Source of the DNA: Plectrocnemia conspersa
Lineage: Eukaryota; Arthropoda; Insecta; Trichoptera; Polycentropodidae
Direction of reading: 5' to 3'
Length of the DNA stretch: 64,000 bases
Assembly (NCBI GenBank): GCA_009617715.1
Contig: VTFK01000136.1
Coordinates: 868,001-932,000 of the forward strand
Shown here: piece by piece, positions 24,220 through 37,873 of the stretch
How positions within the stretch are numbered: the stretch's first letter is position 1
How the letters are laid out: each line of letters begins with the position of its first letter
Notes under the pieces: generated by a model
The model's input: only the letters and a program-made list of their open reading frames with translations
Database searches by the model: none
Told to the model about the DNA's origin: nothing
Translations under genes and position numbers: made by a program

Positions 24220-26330
24220 CCTGAAAATTGATATTTTAAAGTCTTTATTTATTGGGTCAGTAATTTGGTTTCCTTTTGTTTAGTAATTTAATTAAAAAGA
24301 CAGTAGTTTTAATAAATAGTCAGTAATTTTTATAAATGGTCAGTTGATAGTAATTATATTATACATTCGGACTATTTTAAATTATTAAAAGAGCATATAA
24401 TGAAAAAAATACTGTCCGATTCGATTCTACATACATATACTTATTTTATAATACATACATGTTTATTTAATTTTCAATACTATTAAATAAGAAGTAGTTA
24501 AAATAATAAACAATATATTTTTTGTTTTAATTATTAATTTTATTGATGACAAGATGATCACATTTAAAGTAAATGTATTGTTAATTGATTTGTAACTAAA
24601 AAATAATAAGATTTTTTTATAATATAATTTATTTTAAGAATAACTGAATCACAAAATTTTATAAATGATTTTTTCACCACTTCTAAAAGAAGTTTACGAT
24701 GCTAAACAAATACATATCAAATAAACATTTTTTCTTTAAATTCACAGAATTATAACAATTTTGTGCTATTGACGCGACGATTGTTACCAGAAAAATAAAA
24801 TTAGAGTAATGAATCTAATTTTCACGATCAATTTACATATATTATCCTTTGTTTTTATTTCTTCCGATTCCGAAGCATAAGTGATGACCACAGATTTTGT
24901 ATTTAAAGTATGATTCATAAGTATTTCTCGTTCATTAAAATATGAGTATGTATTCATAGTTTATATTTTAATAAGAATATTATTAGTAATAAATTAGTAA
25001 AGTGTATTCGAAATTCCATTAAAAAATAAACAAGACGAGTATATAAATATATACAATGTCTATCGCGGCAGCTGAATATATCATTATGCATGCAAATTAA
25101 AAAAATCATATACATTTGCACAAATTTATATTACCATATGTTGATTTAAAAAATGCAGTTTAATTTAGTAACCATGTATATTATTTTATATATATTATAT
25201 TAAACCTAGCCATATAAAAACAATTATTACATGCCAGCATTTGGTCACGTGGTATGCTATTATTTTATGGAATTTTGTTAATATTGTTAATTTCAATGAC
25301 GCCACTGGTTGCTATTTGGATTATTTTATAGCAGTTATCAACATTAAGTCCAGTAATGTTAGTTTCGTAATAAAACTTATTCTTAGGTTATTATCAAATA
25401 AAGAAAATTACAAAATTAAAATAAAAATCAAATTAAAATATGTATTATTTCATGATTTTAAATTAACATTTATAATATGATTAATATTTATCGAAAAAAT
25501 AAAAAAAAACATATTAAATTAAATTCAACATTTTTTTTTATTAAAATTTATATTGTAATTACATATGTATATTATTTATCTAATATTATTTATCTAGTAT
25601 TTTATATGAATTATTTTATATTGTAGAAACAATTATAACTAAAACAGTTTTTGTTAGGGTCTGCGTGACGTGTTAGAGTAATTCATGCTTCACTCATAGC
25701 AACGTTATGCTTGCAATGTATGTTCAAAATGGTTGTGCGAAAAAAGAAACTGCTATCGAATTTTTTTCTGTATTGCAATGAAATGATGAACAGACAAACT
25801 TTATCAAAATGGCAAAGGAAATAGTAGTAAAAAATAAATGACTATGATGAGGAATTGAGTGAAAAGTAAGGGTACAATACTAGTGAAAATGGAAATGATC
25901 CATATCTCACTCGCAACAATGTTATGTTAATAGCCAGCCATAGTTCAGTAGTTGCATAAGGCTTACGAGTTTTGAAATGTTAGCAATTACCTAGTCAAGC
26001 TTCCGTTCTCCTACCTGTGCTATCGCGGTTCGGATAAACTGGCTTAGTCTCAGTCGTGTACATAAGTAAAATTTTCACGAATAGAACGAAAATACGCTCC
26101 TAAAAACAGAATCATCCAACGTTACACCAATTCAATTTCATCCACGTTCTTTTTATAAGAGAAAATCGGTTTCTTCTGCAGGGAAAGGAGAAACTGCCGC
26201 TGAAAATTATTGCATTGAGGTTACTTTAAATATTTTCTTACAAATCCTTGGCTTCATGAGATTTAAAAATATATATAATAAAATAAAATTAATTAATTTA
26301 TATTTATAGCTACATATTATTATAATTATT
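24220..26330. other. Gene desert
   Basis: Very AT-rich sequence. No supported coding region. A less AT-rich stretch at 25660-26210 may be an old repeat, but I could not assign it. Confidence 0.35.
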
Positions 26331-26334
26331 TTTA

Positions 26335-26615
26335 ATCTTTCGTTATAACTCGACAGGCGTTAAGCCCAATACGTTACAACGGGATAATTCTGGACCAACT
26401 GGGTCAATCAGACGTAATGAATACCTACAAGTAAGAGTTAATAACCAGCAGACTCTAGGTCTGGGAACCGGTGACATATGTAAATATTATTAATTATAAT
26501 TATAAATTATTTTGTAACTGGGCACAGTTTTTTAATAGTGGCACATTTTTATAAATAAAAAATTTGAGTCTGCTGCCGCCAGGGCTCGAATAAACTACTG
26601 CTGTAATTCACTGTC
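26335..26615 (-). repeat. SINE of the second family, minus strand
   Basis: The tail motif (GGCGTTAAGCCCAATACG, about 26355-26375) lies on the left. On the right is a head whose inverse reads TTCGAGCCCTGGCGGCAGCA. This matches the 13.7-kb copy in opposite orientation. Confidence 0.55.
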
Positions 26616-27352
26616 AAGTTGTTTCTGTTTATTGTATATACGCAACAGGTGAAATAGTGTTGTGAATTTGAAGCAGAACGAAGTGATTTTTATTAATAAA
26701 ATAGTGGAAGGCCATTCGTAGTTAATGATATACTCATTCAAAAAATAAACGAAAAAATCATTTTAAAAAACGTTTAACGGTTAACAATAAGTGTCCAGAA
26801 CTATTCTTTATAAAAATAACCATGGTGAATAATAAATTAAGATGTGTTTTAAAAATTAATCTCAAAATAAAATGCTTTATTATTTTTTAAAACTTGTCTT
26901 AATTCACGTAATTGATATGTTAATCTTTCATATTTTTTCATTTGTTTATTTATATTATTATTGTATTTTTTCACGGTAATTCGCTACCAATGATCTGTCT
27001 CGTCGTTTGTGATTGGTTAACGTTGCGAAATTCGCTCACGTATATAACGTGGTCACTTGTTGCAAACTTTTTTTTACCTACCGACTGCTCAGGTGAAATT
27101 GTGACAAACGTTTACAATATTGTGTACTACGTGTGTAATATAATAAATATTTTTTATACTCACTACGCGACATGGTGTTTATGATCAGTCGTTGAAATAA
27201 CATCGAAGCGAAGAGAAGCTGAAAGAGCTTTGACTCCATAATAATTTATTACAAAAAAATGAACAACTAATGATCTGACAAGCTACAAATATAACAATAA
27301 AATAAGTTTAATATAATAAATAATAAATTAAGTGATAGTGTTATAAATCAAG

Positions 27353-27386
27353 ATGCTTCTCACAACGACGCTGAATAGATTAACAG
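27353..27386 (+). CDS. Possible alternative first coding exon of the SLC17 gene
   Basis: The exon reads MLLTTTLNRLT plus one base and ends at a good donor (CAG|GTATTT). Its phase-1 end joins exactly to the exon at 40861, which needs one leading G. The joined protein would read LTGAIPTRF across the junction. A TATATAA lies at 27041-27047 and an inverse CCAAT (GATTGG) at 27011. This is an inference from phase and sequence only; the 34 bases alone prove little. Confidence 0.3.
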
Positions 27387-29029
27387 GTATTTTTTTGAAC
27401 AATTATTTTGTGATTTATTATTTACTTACTCTTTTATCAATTGGTAAAATATTTTATGTATTTAAAATTTTTATATTAATAATATTTTTAATATATTATA
27501 TAAATATTAATAAATATAATTTTTTATGATATGATTTATATTATTTATTCAAGTGCTAAGCGTTAAGATAATATGGTCCTAAAAAATATATATTTTTATG
27601 ATTATCCGAGTAATGTTTATGATAAATAAACTTTCGCTTTTAAATATTTACTTAATTCTCTATTGAATTATTAGTGAATTTAATAAATTAAATACTAATT
27701 TGTACGTATCATAAATTACGATGAGACTACTTTAAATATTGTTCAGTACTTGACATATTTTAATTGTTCACGCTGAGTAAATATGATAAGATTGACGTCC
27801 TCGCTTCATTTACATATTTTTTTTAAATTTAGCTATTTCAAAGCTTATGATAATTTACTAATATACACAAATTTCTATCTTTTAAGCTGTAAGCATCATA
27901 TATTCGCGCACGACTATTTAAAATGCAAATGTAACTGTTATCAAGTATTAATTTATATATTGTTCTTATATACTTTATCTTAATCTGAAATAAACGTGTA
28001 CAGAAGGTCACTTTCCGCATTATAATTGATGATATGCTAATTAAAGTTTTTTCTTTAATGTTTTCAATTAGGTACGATACAATCGTAAAATCGCTCAGCG
28101 GAACATTTCTAGAAATTATCCGACTGTACTGTTATTCAACAGGTTTTTGTCGACTGTATTTTTTGCACAGTTAAAAAATAGTCGATGAAAACTGTATTAA
28201 ACGCGATATACTTTCATTATACGTGATGCAAATGTATATATTTTTTCTTGTTGCTACGGTGCTTTTTGCCGATGGTATTACTTTACTTTATTATGTAGTG
28301 TACCAAATATAAAATAAATAATATATTATAGTAAAATAATAAGGTTAATTAAATATACTACTTTGATATAGCTAAAAATGATATTTTAGTCTTCAATAGT
28401 TCATAAGATTTTAAATAGTCTAATTAACAAATGTTTTATTCTTCAATATTAAGAAAAAATATTTTTACAATGCTAGTATAAAGAAATATTCATATTTTTA
28501 TTTTATAAACTTTAAATCATATTTAAAGATGTTTGCTTTGCTACTATATGTTTTCTATTAGGTAAATGATTATAATGATATGTAAGTGTATAGATAGTTT
28601 TTGAGCATTAGAAGGAGAAAGCAGATTTATTCGCAGCTTTCTACCTTGTGTTCAAAATATGACAATGCGATTTATAAAGAGGTAAAAGTGTAGTTCAGTT
28701 TTAATTTAAAGCAAAAAATGCTTGTTACTGATTAAATTCACAATTTAAAAAAAATATTTATCTTAAAATAAAATTTGAGTTAATTTAAATACATACTCTG
28801 GTTAATCTTAGAGTGTATCACGTCTTATATGATAAATCCGAAATATACATTCAGATGCTTAAAGAATAAATATAAAATAATTGTTTAATTTTTGTCAAAA
28901 AATAAATTTTTAATTACTTTTCAGGTGATATAATAACAGAAAATTAAATTTAAGCAGTACATTGAGAAATCCAAATTATCTGAGCCTTGTATTTTTATAA
29001 AAAATAACATATTATTGTAATATCATTAA

Positions 29030-29171
29030 CAATTATCACTTCTCAGAAGTCAAAAATCCACGCCAAAAGCAATAAAATCATGTCGGCTACGTTGTAGTGA
29101 GAACGCTCGGCGACGAGCGTTCCCACTACTGCCTTTGACGTAGATTTTTGACTTCTGAGAAGTGATAATTG
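29030..29171. repeat. Nested inverted repeat (foldback element)
   Basis: Outer arms 29030-29058 and 29143-29171 match perfectly over 29 bases. Inside, a second stem at 29094-29130 (GTAGTGAGAACGCTCG with its inverse, one mismatch) has a GCGA loop. Part of the left arm, AATCCACGCCAAAAGCAATA, recurs in inverse at about 29275-29302. Confidence 0.7.
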
Positions 29172-29306
29172 TTTTTCGCGCTTTTCTATTGGTCAAAATT
29201 CGGTTTAGATATGCTTCATTCAAAGACAATATTGTTATAAAAAGTCTTAATATGTTATATAACGGAGCGGCGGTACGATTTTATTGCTTTTGACGTGGAT
29301 TCTAAA

Positions 29307-29452
29307 CAGGGACCCCCTTGTATTTGCCCAGTAAATGTATGTCATTTAATATAATACTATAAATTTTAATGCAATTGAAATATTAAAAAAAAACAACCAT
29401 AAACTTGCCAACTTTTGACCCTCTTTGAATAAACCCGAAATGACTGTCCCTG
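29307..29452. mobile_element. Short MITE-like element with CAGGGAC ends
   Basis: It begins CAGGGAC and ends GTCCCTG. The inner sequence near GTATGTCATTTAATATAATA resembles a segment at 11571-11700. The flanks TTCTAAA and GCTTAAA match only partly as a target duplication. Confidence 0.35.
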
Positions 29453-31244
29453 TGCTTAAAAGGTAAAAATCTAATATTTGTTTTAATTTTACCACAAATT
29501 ACTGCATAAAAATACAGATTATTAAAGTTCTATGTTTTTGAAAAGTTTGTCTCAAATTATAATTAAAATTATATTCAAGTGATATTTTTTTATACATATT
29601 TGATATGTGTAAATTGAGCACTCACAAGTCACGAATCAATTGCTCCATGTCATCGGTTCAGACTGCACATGTTTTTAAGCAATCAACCCACTATTGACAA
29701 ATAGACATTATTAACGTAAATATAATATATGGATATAATATTTGATCTAAATCTAATGAAATATTATAGTCATATTTGATATAAGATAAGGTACCATACG
29801 CTGCAGTAATTCATTCTTAAAATAACCAGACTGTAGACATCGATCTTTGATCATCGATATATTGACTGACAAAACATTGGATATGCATATTAATTTCTCA
29901 GATACTTTTATGGTTTAGAAAGTATTTTTATTAGCTTACTTTTATTTTTGACAAAAGATCAAATAATACACTTTATTCCAGCGAAATATTGCATGAAACA
30001 ATGCGTCACATAAAGCCGCAATAATGATAAAATTGATATTAGCAAAAAATGAAGCTGCAAAAAACATAATAACTGCAATATACACTGCATCATAGTTTTT
30101 TGTAACTATTATATCTATAGTCAAACATTAAAAAATGATTTTGAAAGTCTTCCAAACCGAAAATGTGTAATCTTATTGTACAAAAAATGTAGTGACGAGT
30201 CATATTTTTGTGTCACCTTCTATCTCATTATTAAAATTACTATTCTACATAGAGATGAGCGTTGTTCTGCATTGCGATTTATACAGATCGATTTTATCTG
30301 AGCCGACTTTCCATAATTTACGATCACGCTAATTGGAATGACCCGGAGCTCCTTAGCACAATTTCGCTATATACAAATAGAGAGTTAATTCTTCATGCAT
30401 TTCGCAAAATATTTACGACGACGAATGTAACGCAATTTGTGTAGGTGTTGCGAGAGGTTATAGCGGGTTAAATTCGGAGGATCCATATATCGGTCAAGGA
30501 AGAGCAGTGAAAAATCGTAAAATTTTAGAAGCCTTAAGAAGGCGTATTTTGATGACTTGGAAACAGCAATTTAATATAGCCTCAATATTTAATATATTGT
30601 ATATTATGCAAATTAATTTTTATGTAGATACCATACAGATTAAACATAGCTAAAAAAACTGTAGTTTAAATTATGTAAATTTTTTATTTAAATTTTTCAA
30701 TTTGTAGATAAAAATTCTAATCCATTAATTTAGTATAATTATGCATAGCTTTTTATTACAAATGGTTTGAATATTGCTTTAAAAAGGAATGTTTTTCTAT
30801 TCATTTACTTTTACGATTAAATAAGAGTAGTGTAAGATAAATTACCCAATTTTCACGCGTAAACTCGCGCGTTGGGTGCCTGAAAAAAAGCCGGAAATAA
30901 GAAAGCTTAGTTCCAGCAAATACATTGAAAAATTAAGGGGTATATAAAAGCATTATAAGTTAATCTAAAAATAAATATGTTAGACATATTTTGGACTCTG
31001 TATATTTAATTACCGAATATCGTTTGTAATATTTTCTCAGTAGACTTTCTTCTAAGCTTTTCATTTTATGATATGATAATCTTAATGTTATTCATTTCTA
31101 AAACATCATATAAACGTTTTAGAAAATATATTAAATTCCACGTTAAATTTACTAATCGAATTCGTTTTTTTAGTATAAAAAAAATTTTGCTAGTTTTGAG
31201 TGTAAATTTGTAAATGTGTTGTTCATTATTCATATTTATTTATT

Positions 31245-31315
31245 TATTAAAATCTAACACTTATCAATTAAGAACTTTTCCCATTGCGTCATGATGGTTT
31301 TTACTCAAAATACAC
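31245..31315 (-). repeat. SINE tail fragment
   Basis: The tail motif CCCATTGCGTCATGATGG after a TTTATTTATTTATT run matches the shared SINE tail. Only the tail is visible. Confidence 0.4.
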
Positions 31316-32392
31316 ATACACATAATACATCAAAATAATAATAATAACACACTCTTTAGTTAAACCTTGAACCACAAGTGGAATAGAATCATTGTTATAG
31401 TTCTTAACCAATATAGATACTCGAATATATCGAGACAGTTCCAAAGTCTTTATTGAAGTGGACCGTAATTAAAAAACTTCTTACGCGTTAAAAGCGCCAT
31501 AAATTAATTTCATTTGCTTTTTTACGTCAGGCAACTTGTTATACCATTGTCCGACAAGTACTATTGTGCATCTTAGTAACATTTATAAATCCAAACGGAT
31601 TAGCTAAATGCATCGTAGCTTCCGTTCGGGGTCTTCTACAAGTGCAAATGTATATATTAACAAAGAAAATCACATTTTTAGGTTTCCGCATCGCAACCTG
31701 TTCAAACTTTAACGGCTAGGCGGATTATAACAAATCTAATCACACCCCACAAACCTTCATAATTGGACAAAAAAAGCGAAATTTCCCTCAAGCTGGTCAA
31801 ACGTATATAATGAACTATGACCGACAACACTAGCAATAACTCCCACTACCACTTAGCTTGCACACACGAGAGTTCATACGGACTCGTAATCAAGTGGAGC
31901 AAGCAACCGCTTCCCTCTTTACGACGATCCTGGTCCAGTTATGACGTCCGGAATCTATAGTTCATTTTTTCATACTAAACGAGGTTACAAGGACAACAAT
32001 TATACATGGTCTGATTCAAAAATGTGGCACTCATTTATAACAAAAACAGCTTTGTCTTGACAGCAAAAAAATAAAGAACATCGAAATAAATAAGTTTCTA
32101 CAGGAATTGAATTCATAACCACTTACACAATAGATAAAGTAGTTGCTTAAGTTCTTCTCGTAGTGAAATGTTTTTTGCATGAATTGCAACCCAAAATGTG
32201 AATAGTTTATAGCCCAATTTTGATTATTATTTACTGATATTATGTCTTATTGTTATAAATAAATGTATTTGATCTGCAAGAGAAATATAATTTTCTACTT
32301 GAGATGCAATTTTGCTATTCAATTTTCGCATTCGATAGAATCAGAAATGTCTCCAGTGTGACTCTCTATAAACGTAGTCATTGTTGTTAATT

Positions 32393-32432
32393 TTCGATTG
32401 CCACAATCTCGAATAGGATTGTGGCAATCGAA
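32393..32432. repeat. Perfect 16-bp hairpin
   Basis: TTCGATTGCCACAATC and its exact inverse surround the 8-base loop TCGAATAG. It is too short for a typical microRNA precursor. It could be a MITE end or a palindromic binding site. Confidence 0.6.
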
Positions 32433-33173
32433 ACTTATTTAGTAAAACGATGCTTTTGCTTCGACGGACATATAGATGTATATTACTTATAGAAGTTTTG
32501 GTAACAGTGATTAATGAAAATCAGTCATTGATTACGTTTGGCTTTTGTGTGTAATAATATGACGATTTAACTCGAAGGTTTGTTAGTAAATTATCTTTGT
32601 TTAATTTATACTTTCTAATGATGTATAGTTCATTATTTATTTGGAATAGTATTAATAATATAAATAATATATTTATGCGGTTTTTTGCAAGACGAATTAG
32701 GAATAACGTTAAAAAATGATAAAGATTTTTAAAGGGTTTTAAGTTCTTCAAATTATAAAATGCATAAATTAAATTAGCAAAATTTGTTCAATGCCGTCGC
32801 TTCGGACAGCGCATAACTTTAAACGAAACATTCTCCGTTCAATTATCTACTCTGTAAATCGTATCGCTTTGTATTAACGGTGTGTAACAATACACGTAAA
32901 CAAAGGAAATATATTTAATTATATTAATAAATAATAATAAAAATTAAAATTGAATTTGTTCGATTGATTTTCGAGCCGCCGGTAATGCGTTCTGTTGTTT
33001 CGACCAATCAAAAAATAAGCATTCAAATATTCAAATAGCGTCGACCAATGAAAAAAATAAGCATTCAAATTCAAATAGATAGTACCGTGACAACACTTTT
33101 AAATAATTATTATTTAATAATAAAATTTTGCTTCTGCGACAATAATTTTCATTAATTCGTCATTTGACTGAAT

Positions 33174-33515
33174 AAAAATTAAATATATACATAATGTGTT
33201 GAGGATTAGAAGAATACATTGATTAAACTAGATAAACAATCATAAAATAATCTTCGTAATGAAATTTTCAAATTTTGAATTCCCGGCGACGGGCCTCGAG
33301 GGCCTAAAAAGTGTTTTTTTTTTTATAAATAATCGGATTGCAAATTAACTAGGTGTGTTATAACTATGAAAATTAAATATATACATAATGTGTTGAGGAT
33401 AAGAAGAATACATTGATTAAATTAGATAAACAATCATAAAACAATCTTTGTAATGAAATCTTCAAATTTTGAAATCCCGTCGCCGGGCTCGAGGCCGAAA
33501 AGTGAGTTTTACTTT
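33174..33515. repeat. Two-copy direct duplication
   Basis: A unit of about 140 bases starts with AATTAAATATATACATAATG and ends in CCCGGCGACGGGCCTCGAGG. It appears at 33174-33315 and, with few changes, at 33369-33515. A smaller duplicated unit (AAAAAATAAGCATTCAAAT) lies at about 33009 and 33052. Confidence 0.65.
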
Positions 33516-33974
33516 TTTATATTACATAAACATTATCATTGCTTTCCGATTTAATACATATATACGTTAGATTTTAAGAATTTTAAATTAACCAGTTATG
33601 TTTTAAACATGAACGTGTAATATATCCTTAGTATGTGAGGATTGAAAGTTAATGTCGATCAAATCGGCGCTGTCGGACAGCTTATAAATGTGTAGTTTCT
33701 TGGATGTTATCTAATAAACGACATTTTACAATGATTATAAATATGTGATTGCATACCTGGAATAATCGATAGCCAAAATATCTAAGAGTGGGTTATTTTT
33801 AATTCCGATGTGGCAAAATATGTACAATTTTTGTTCTGTGCCATCATTCCTCTTTCTGAATAGCCAAATTTAAGATATTCAGTTACATCAAACTTATGTA
33901 GTATGTTCTTTATAAAAAGATAATACTTGCTGACAGTGACTTCAACATGAGAAGATTAACTCTTTGTTTATATA

Positions 33975-34490
33975 TACCAATTCTACGTTGTAGCCATATA
34001 GGTCATCAAATTGTTCCATCATTGCTTCTGAAAAATAATTAAAAAACAATAAGACTCCTATCAAGAGTAAACATTGAACACATTATTACTACTAATATAA
34101 TCCATAAATTAAATTTAAACGACAACCAAAGAACACAATTGATGGATGTACTGTAGAGGATTAAACACGTAGATTGGCATCTTTTCATCTTCTACAAAAT
34201 TGTCACAATATGTCATATATTTTTTATTATTACTAGCATTGTAATATGTTTAATTAACTTCGGTATGTATACCTTTAATTGCCAAATCACCGCTGTTTGT
34301 CTTTTAATATTAGATCCTGGAAAGTCAATAGTAATTTTGTTAGAATAACCGTGTTATATTATTCATTTATAACTAAACACTTACTGGCACACCCGCAATT
34401 TATAGTTTTGTCTATAATTTCAAATGCTGCATCACTTGAATCATCTTCAATTGTCACTTTGTAACAAAAATGCCGCGATTATAACATATT
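33975..34490 (-). pseudogene. Possible exon cluster, OB-fold-like fragment
   Basis: The minus strand holds short open segments bounded by good splice signals. One (about 34467-34388) reads RHFCYKVTIEDDSSDAAFEI then IDKTINCGCA and ends at A|GTAAGT. The next (34320-34276), after CCAG, reads SNIKRQTAVIWQLK and ends at G|GTATAC with matching phase. A third (about 34029-33973), after TTTTCAG, reads AMMEQFDDLYGYNVELVYIN. The segment KVTIEDD...AAFEIID resembles the RPA/Helitron-type OB fold. I could not assemble a complete gene, so this may be a relic. Confidence 0.25.
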
Positions 34491-34556
34491 TCTTGCCAGA
34501 TCTGACAGAAGAACTGTCAAAGCAAATTTGGGAAGTCCCGCGCTTGAGAACGAACT

Positions 34557-34612
34557 AAATTGATTTTAACGAGCGAAATTGATTTTAACGAGCGAAATTT
34601 ATTTTAACGATT
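34557..34612. repeat. Short tandem repeat, period about 21
   Basis: Three consecutive units of the type TTGATTTTAACGAGCGAAA, the last one diverged. Confidence 0.6.
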
Positions 34613-34619
34613 TAAATTG

Positions 34620-37600
34620 TATAAAATTTATTAAAATATGTATAAAAATCATCAAATACAAAAAAAAATGTTTTTTAAAATATTTTTTTAGTTTATAGAT
34701 TTAAAATATAATATAAATAATGTGGATATGTATTAGCTTCTCTATACAGAAAAAATATGTACCTAAATTTTGGCGAACGTTGGCAATTTAAAGTTTTAGT
34801 TTTTAGAGAATTTTTAAAACTTTGCTTTAAAAAATATTTTAAACAAAAAGGGGCAAAGTTTCAAAATAAGTACTATTCATTACCAACCAACTACTAAGCG
34901 CACAGTATTGCAAAAATCCATCTTACTGACGCCTTTGAAACTAAACTACACAAAAATGTATAACACTAATTTAAATATTTTTTAAATTAAAAGTTTCAGA
35001 ATAAAATTTCAAGATTTATTCAAAATATTTTTTTCAACATTAAAAATATTTTTTATTTTATTATGGATTTTAAATATTAATAATTTATTATAGATTTTAA
35101 ATATCATTAGTTTATTATTAATTTTAAATATAGTGAAAACTTTTTACACTCATTAATTATTAAAATATATAATGCTGCGCAGAAAAACATTTACTTTAAA
35201 AAAGATGTAAATCAAAATATTTTTTAATCAAAAAAGACAAAGGTTTCAAAATTATTAATATTTTTAAAACGCACTTTTGGTCTAAAGTAACAGATTAGGT
35301 GCTTGATATCTTTAGTTTATTGTTTCTTTCTCATTAGTAAATGTAATTAAAAACTGACTTTTATATTTACACATAAAACATAGAAATATTTTTTTTAAAT
35401 TATAAAGTAACTTATGATGTCACCAAAAAACTTTTTTATTACGAAAATTTAAATTTATGATATAATTGTGTTATGCAGCGTTAAAACTGGCACTCAAACA
35501 CATAAAATACGCTAAAACACAATCAATGACTTATAATCACTCACATTGCACTAACTATATATGATCGATTGTGTTGTAGCGTTAGTAAGGTGTAACAAAA
35601 TATTTTTTCATATCAGTAATATTTTTGAGCGGATGTGTAACCGATGCTATTTATTATTATTATTATTTATTAAACTGTAAACCTACTTTTAAATGATACA
35701 AAATGTTACGTTTTAATATTATTTTTTATGTTGAAAACATTTTGATATTTTTTGTTTTAATAATATTTAGTAAAGTTACAAACCTATTTTAAAAAATATT
35801 ACAACGAAATCTCTTTGTAACGAATACCGAAATAACAAAATTCCCAGTATAACGAATCTTTAATTTGTCCCCGAAAAACTTGCATACAAAATGTTTTCAT
35901 TATAACGAAGACTGATCTCAGTATAACGAAATATTTTGATCCGAATTTAAGAATGACGTTGCAACTTTACACAATATTTCTCCAAATTCAGTTCGTTCTT
36001 GACGTGGTGTGTGACAGATGTGTTCAAAAGCGACATTACAGGTGTTTCGCTGACCCTCAAACTTTTTTTATAAAACATTTTTTTCACAAATTTTATTGTT
36101 TCATACAGTATCCTTAAAAATGGGCAAAAAACTATCTGTCAACCTTATAAGAGGTTATTTTGATGTTGTAGTAATGTGATAATTAAAAATAAAATATATC
36201 ATCTTCCTTACGTTCAATATAACGAATTTTCAGTATACCAAAATTTATTCATTGGTTCCGTGAGCTTCGCTGTATTGAAATTTCATAGTACAATTTTTAA
36301 TTTATTATTATCTAGCCAAGTTTTTTTAAACCTATTCATAAATGATATACAATATTTAGATTTATCATTAAATATCTAAGTTTCAATATAACGATAAAAT
36401 CTAACGTTGTAAATCTAATAAATAATATAAAATGTTTTCTTCTGGAAATATTTAGTCAAGTTGTAAACCTATTTTCAAATGAATTGAAAATGTTAAGTTA
36501 TAGATTGAACTATTTTTTATAGATTGAACTATTTTGTCTATCATTGAAAATCCTAAATAGTAATGTCCAATTTGAACCATTAAATTTTAAAAAAAATATT
36601 TTTCGTAAAAAAAATCAGAACGAAGAAAAAAATTATATTTAAAACCCAAAAGTTGGTTAGCGAGCTTTTATAGCGTGAGAAAGTACATATTACATTTGCA
36701 AATCGAAAAGAAAAGATTGACTTAGCGGCGCCACGGTTTTATTATAAATGCACTTCTCATTTGTGATGTATAGTTTATTACATTTATTAATAGTACAAAC
36801 TTTCGATAATAAACATGTTTCCCTTTCTAAATAGTTCAACGAGCTGACGTCGCGTGTAAATACCGGGATAATAATATCGTAGAGAATTTTATTATTAAAT
36901 AATATATAATTGATAAAAATAAAAAGTATTTGATGATTCGTTTTTCATTAGAATTTTGAATCATTTTCTCAGAATTGCGATGTATCTTTGCATTATATTA
37001 TTTATCTAATATATATCAATAACATATTCAAGGTGACTGCTATAATATTACTTTTATTTGTGTTTAAGTTGTCTTATGTGTAGAATTTTTTTTTACTCAA
37101 ATACAAATAAATTGCACCAAAAATATTGTATGTGCTATATTTTTTTATAATGAACGATTCTGAAATTAAAAAATAAATTATGGTAGTGATTTTATAGTAC
37201 AATATAGTTTTGATGTGTTTAATTACAATGTACATCAAAATCTTGTCGTGAATTAGATAAAGATAAAGTAATTACAATTATGAATAAACTTTCTACATCT
37301 TCATAATAACATTAATTTTAATTTAAAAAGCATTTTTAAGACAGTCAAATATTTTTTTATTGTACCTTGTTTATTAATTATATTAAAAATGCAATTAATT
37401 ATATTAAAAATGCAATTAATTAAAGTTGTTAAAGAAAGACATACTAATTCTAAAAATATTTTTGTTGTACATTAATACTATTCTCATATAAATAAGTTAT
37501 TACTTAAAACATTATATAGTAGTAGTGACGATGTAATTATAATAATTCATACCTAAATAAGATGATTTTCTCATGAAAATATTTTATAGATTTTTTTGGG

Positions 37601-37860
37601 AGTAAAGGATGAAAAACTATTTTTTATCAATAATGTTGTTATACATTACTACTATTCCCAAACGTTGTAAGTTAATACATACTTACAAATTAAGATAATA
37701 ATAATGACAATGCACTTAATAATTTATATACAAATAATATGATTTTCTCATTGATATCTATATTTGGTAACATGGTACCCAAAGCAACATTTAAAAATGA
37801 ATATTAGTTAAGACGTGATTCTATAATATATATAATTTTACACACACATTGGTTGCCTAA
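34620..37860. other. Gene-poor AT-rich region with TATAACGAA repeats
   Basis: No supported gene. At 35810-36410 the motif TATAACGAA or a close variant occurs about seven times, including CAGTATAACGAA near both sides of the stretch. Such motifs fill the ends of pogo/Tigger-type DNA transposons. I found no transposase frame. Confidence 0.35.
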
Positions 37861-37873
37861 ATTAACCTTATAC

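Larger units (their letters stand above)
27387..33970. other. Gene-poor region (possible long intron)
   Basis: AT-rich sequence. If the exon at 27353 is real, this is the first half of a 13.5-kb intron. The identifiable items (palindrome at 29030, short MITE at 29307, SINE tail at 31245, hairpin at 32393 and tandem duplication at 33174) are listed separately. No supported gene. Confidence 0.4.

Noticed and set aside
32393..32432. microRNA precursor
   Set aside because: The stem is only 16 bp, shorter than a usual precursor; kept only as a hairpin repeat.
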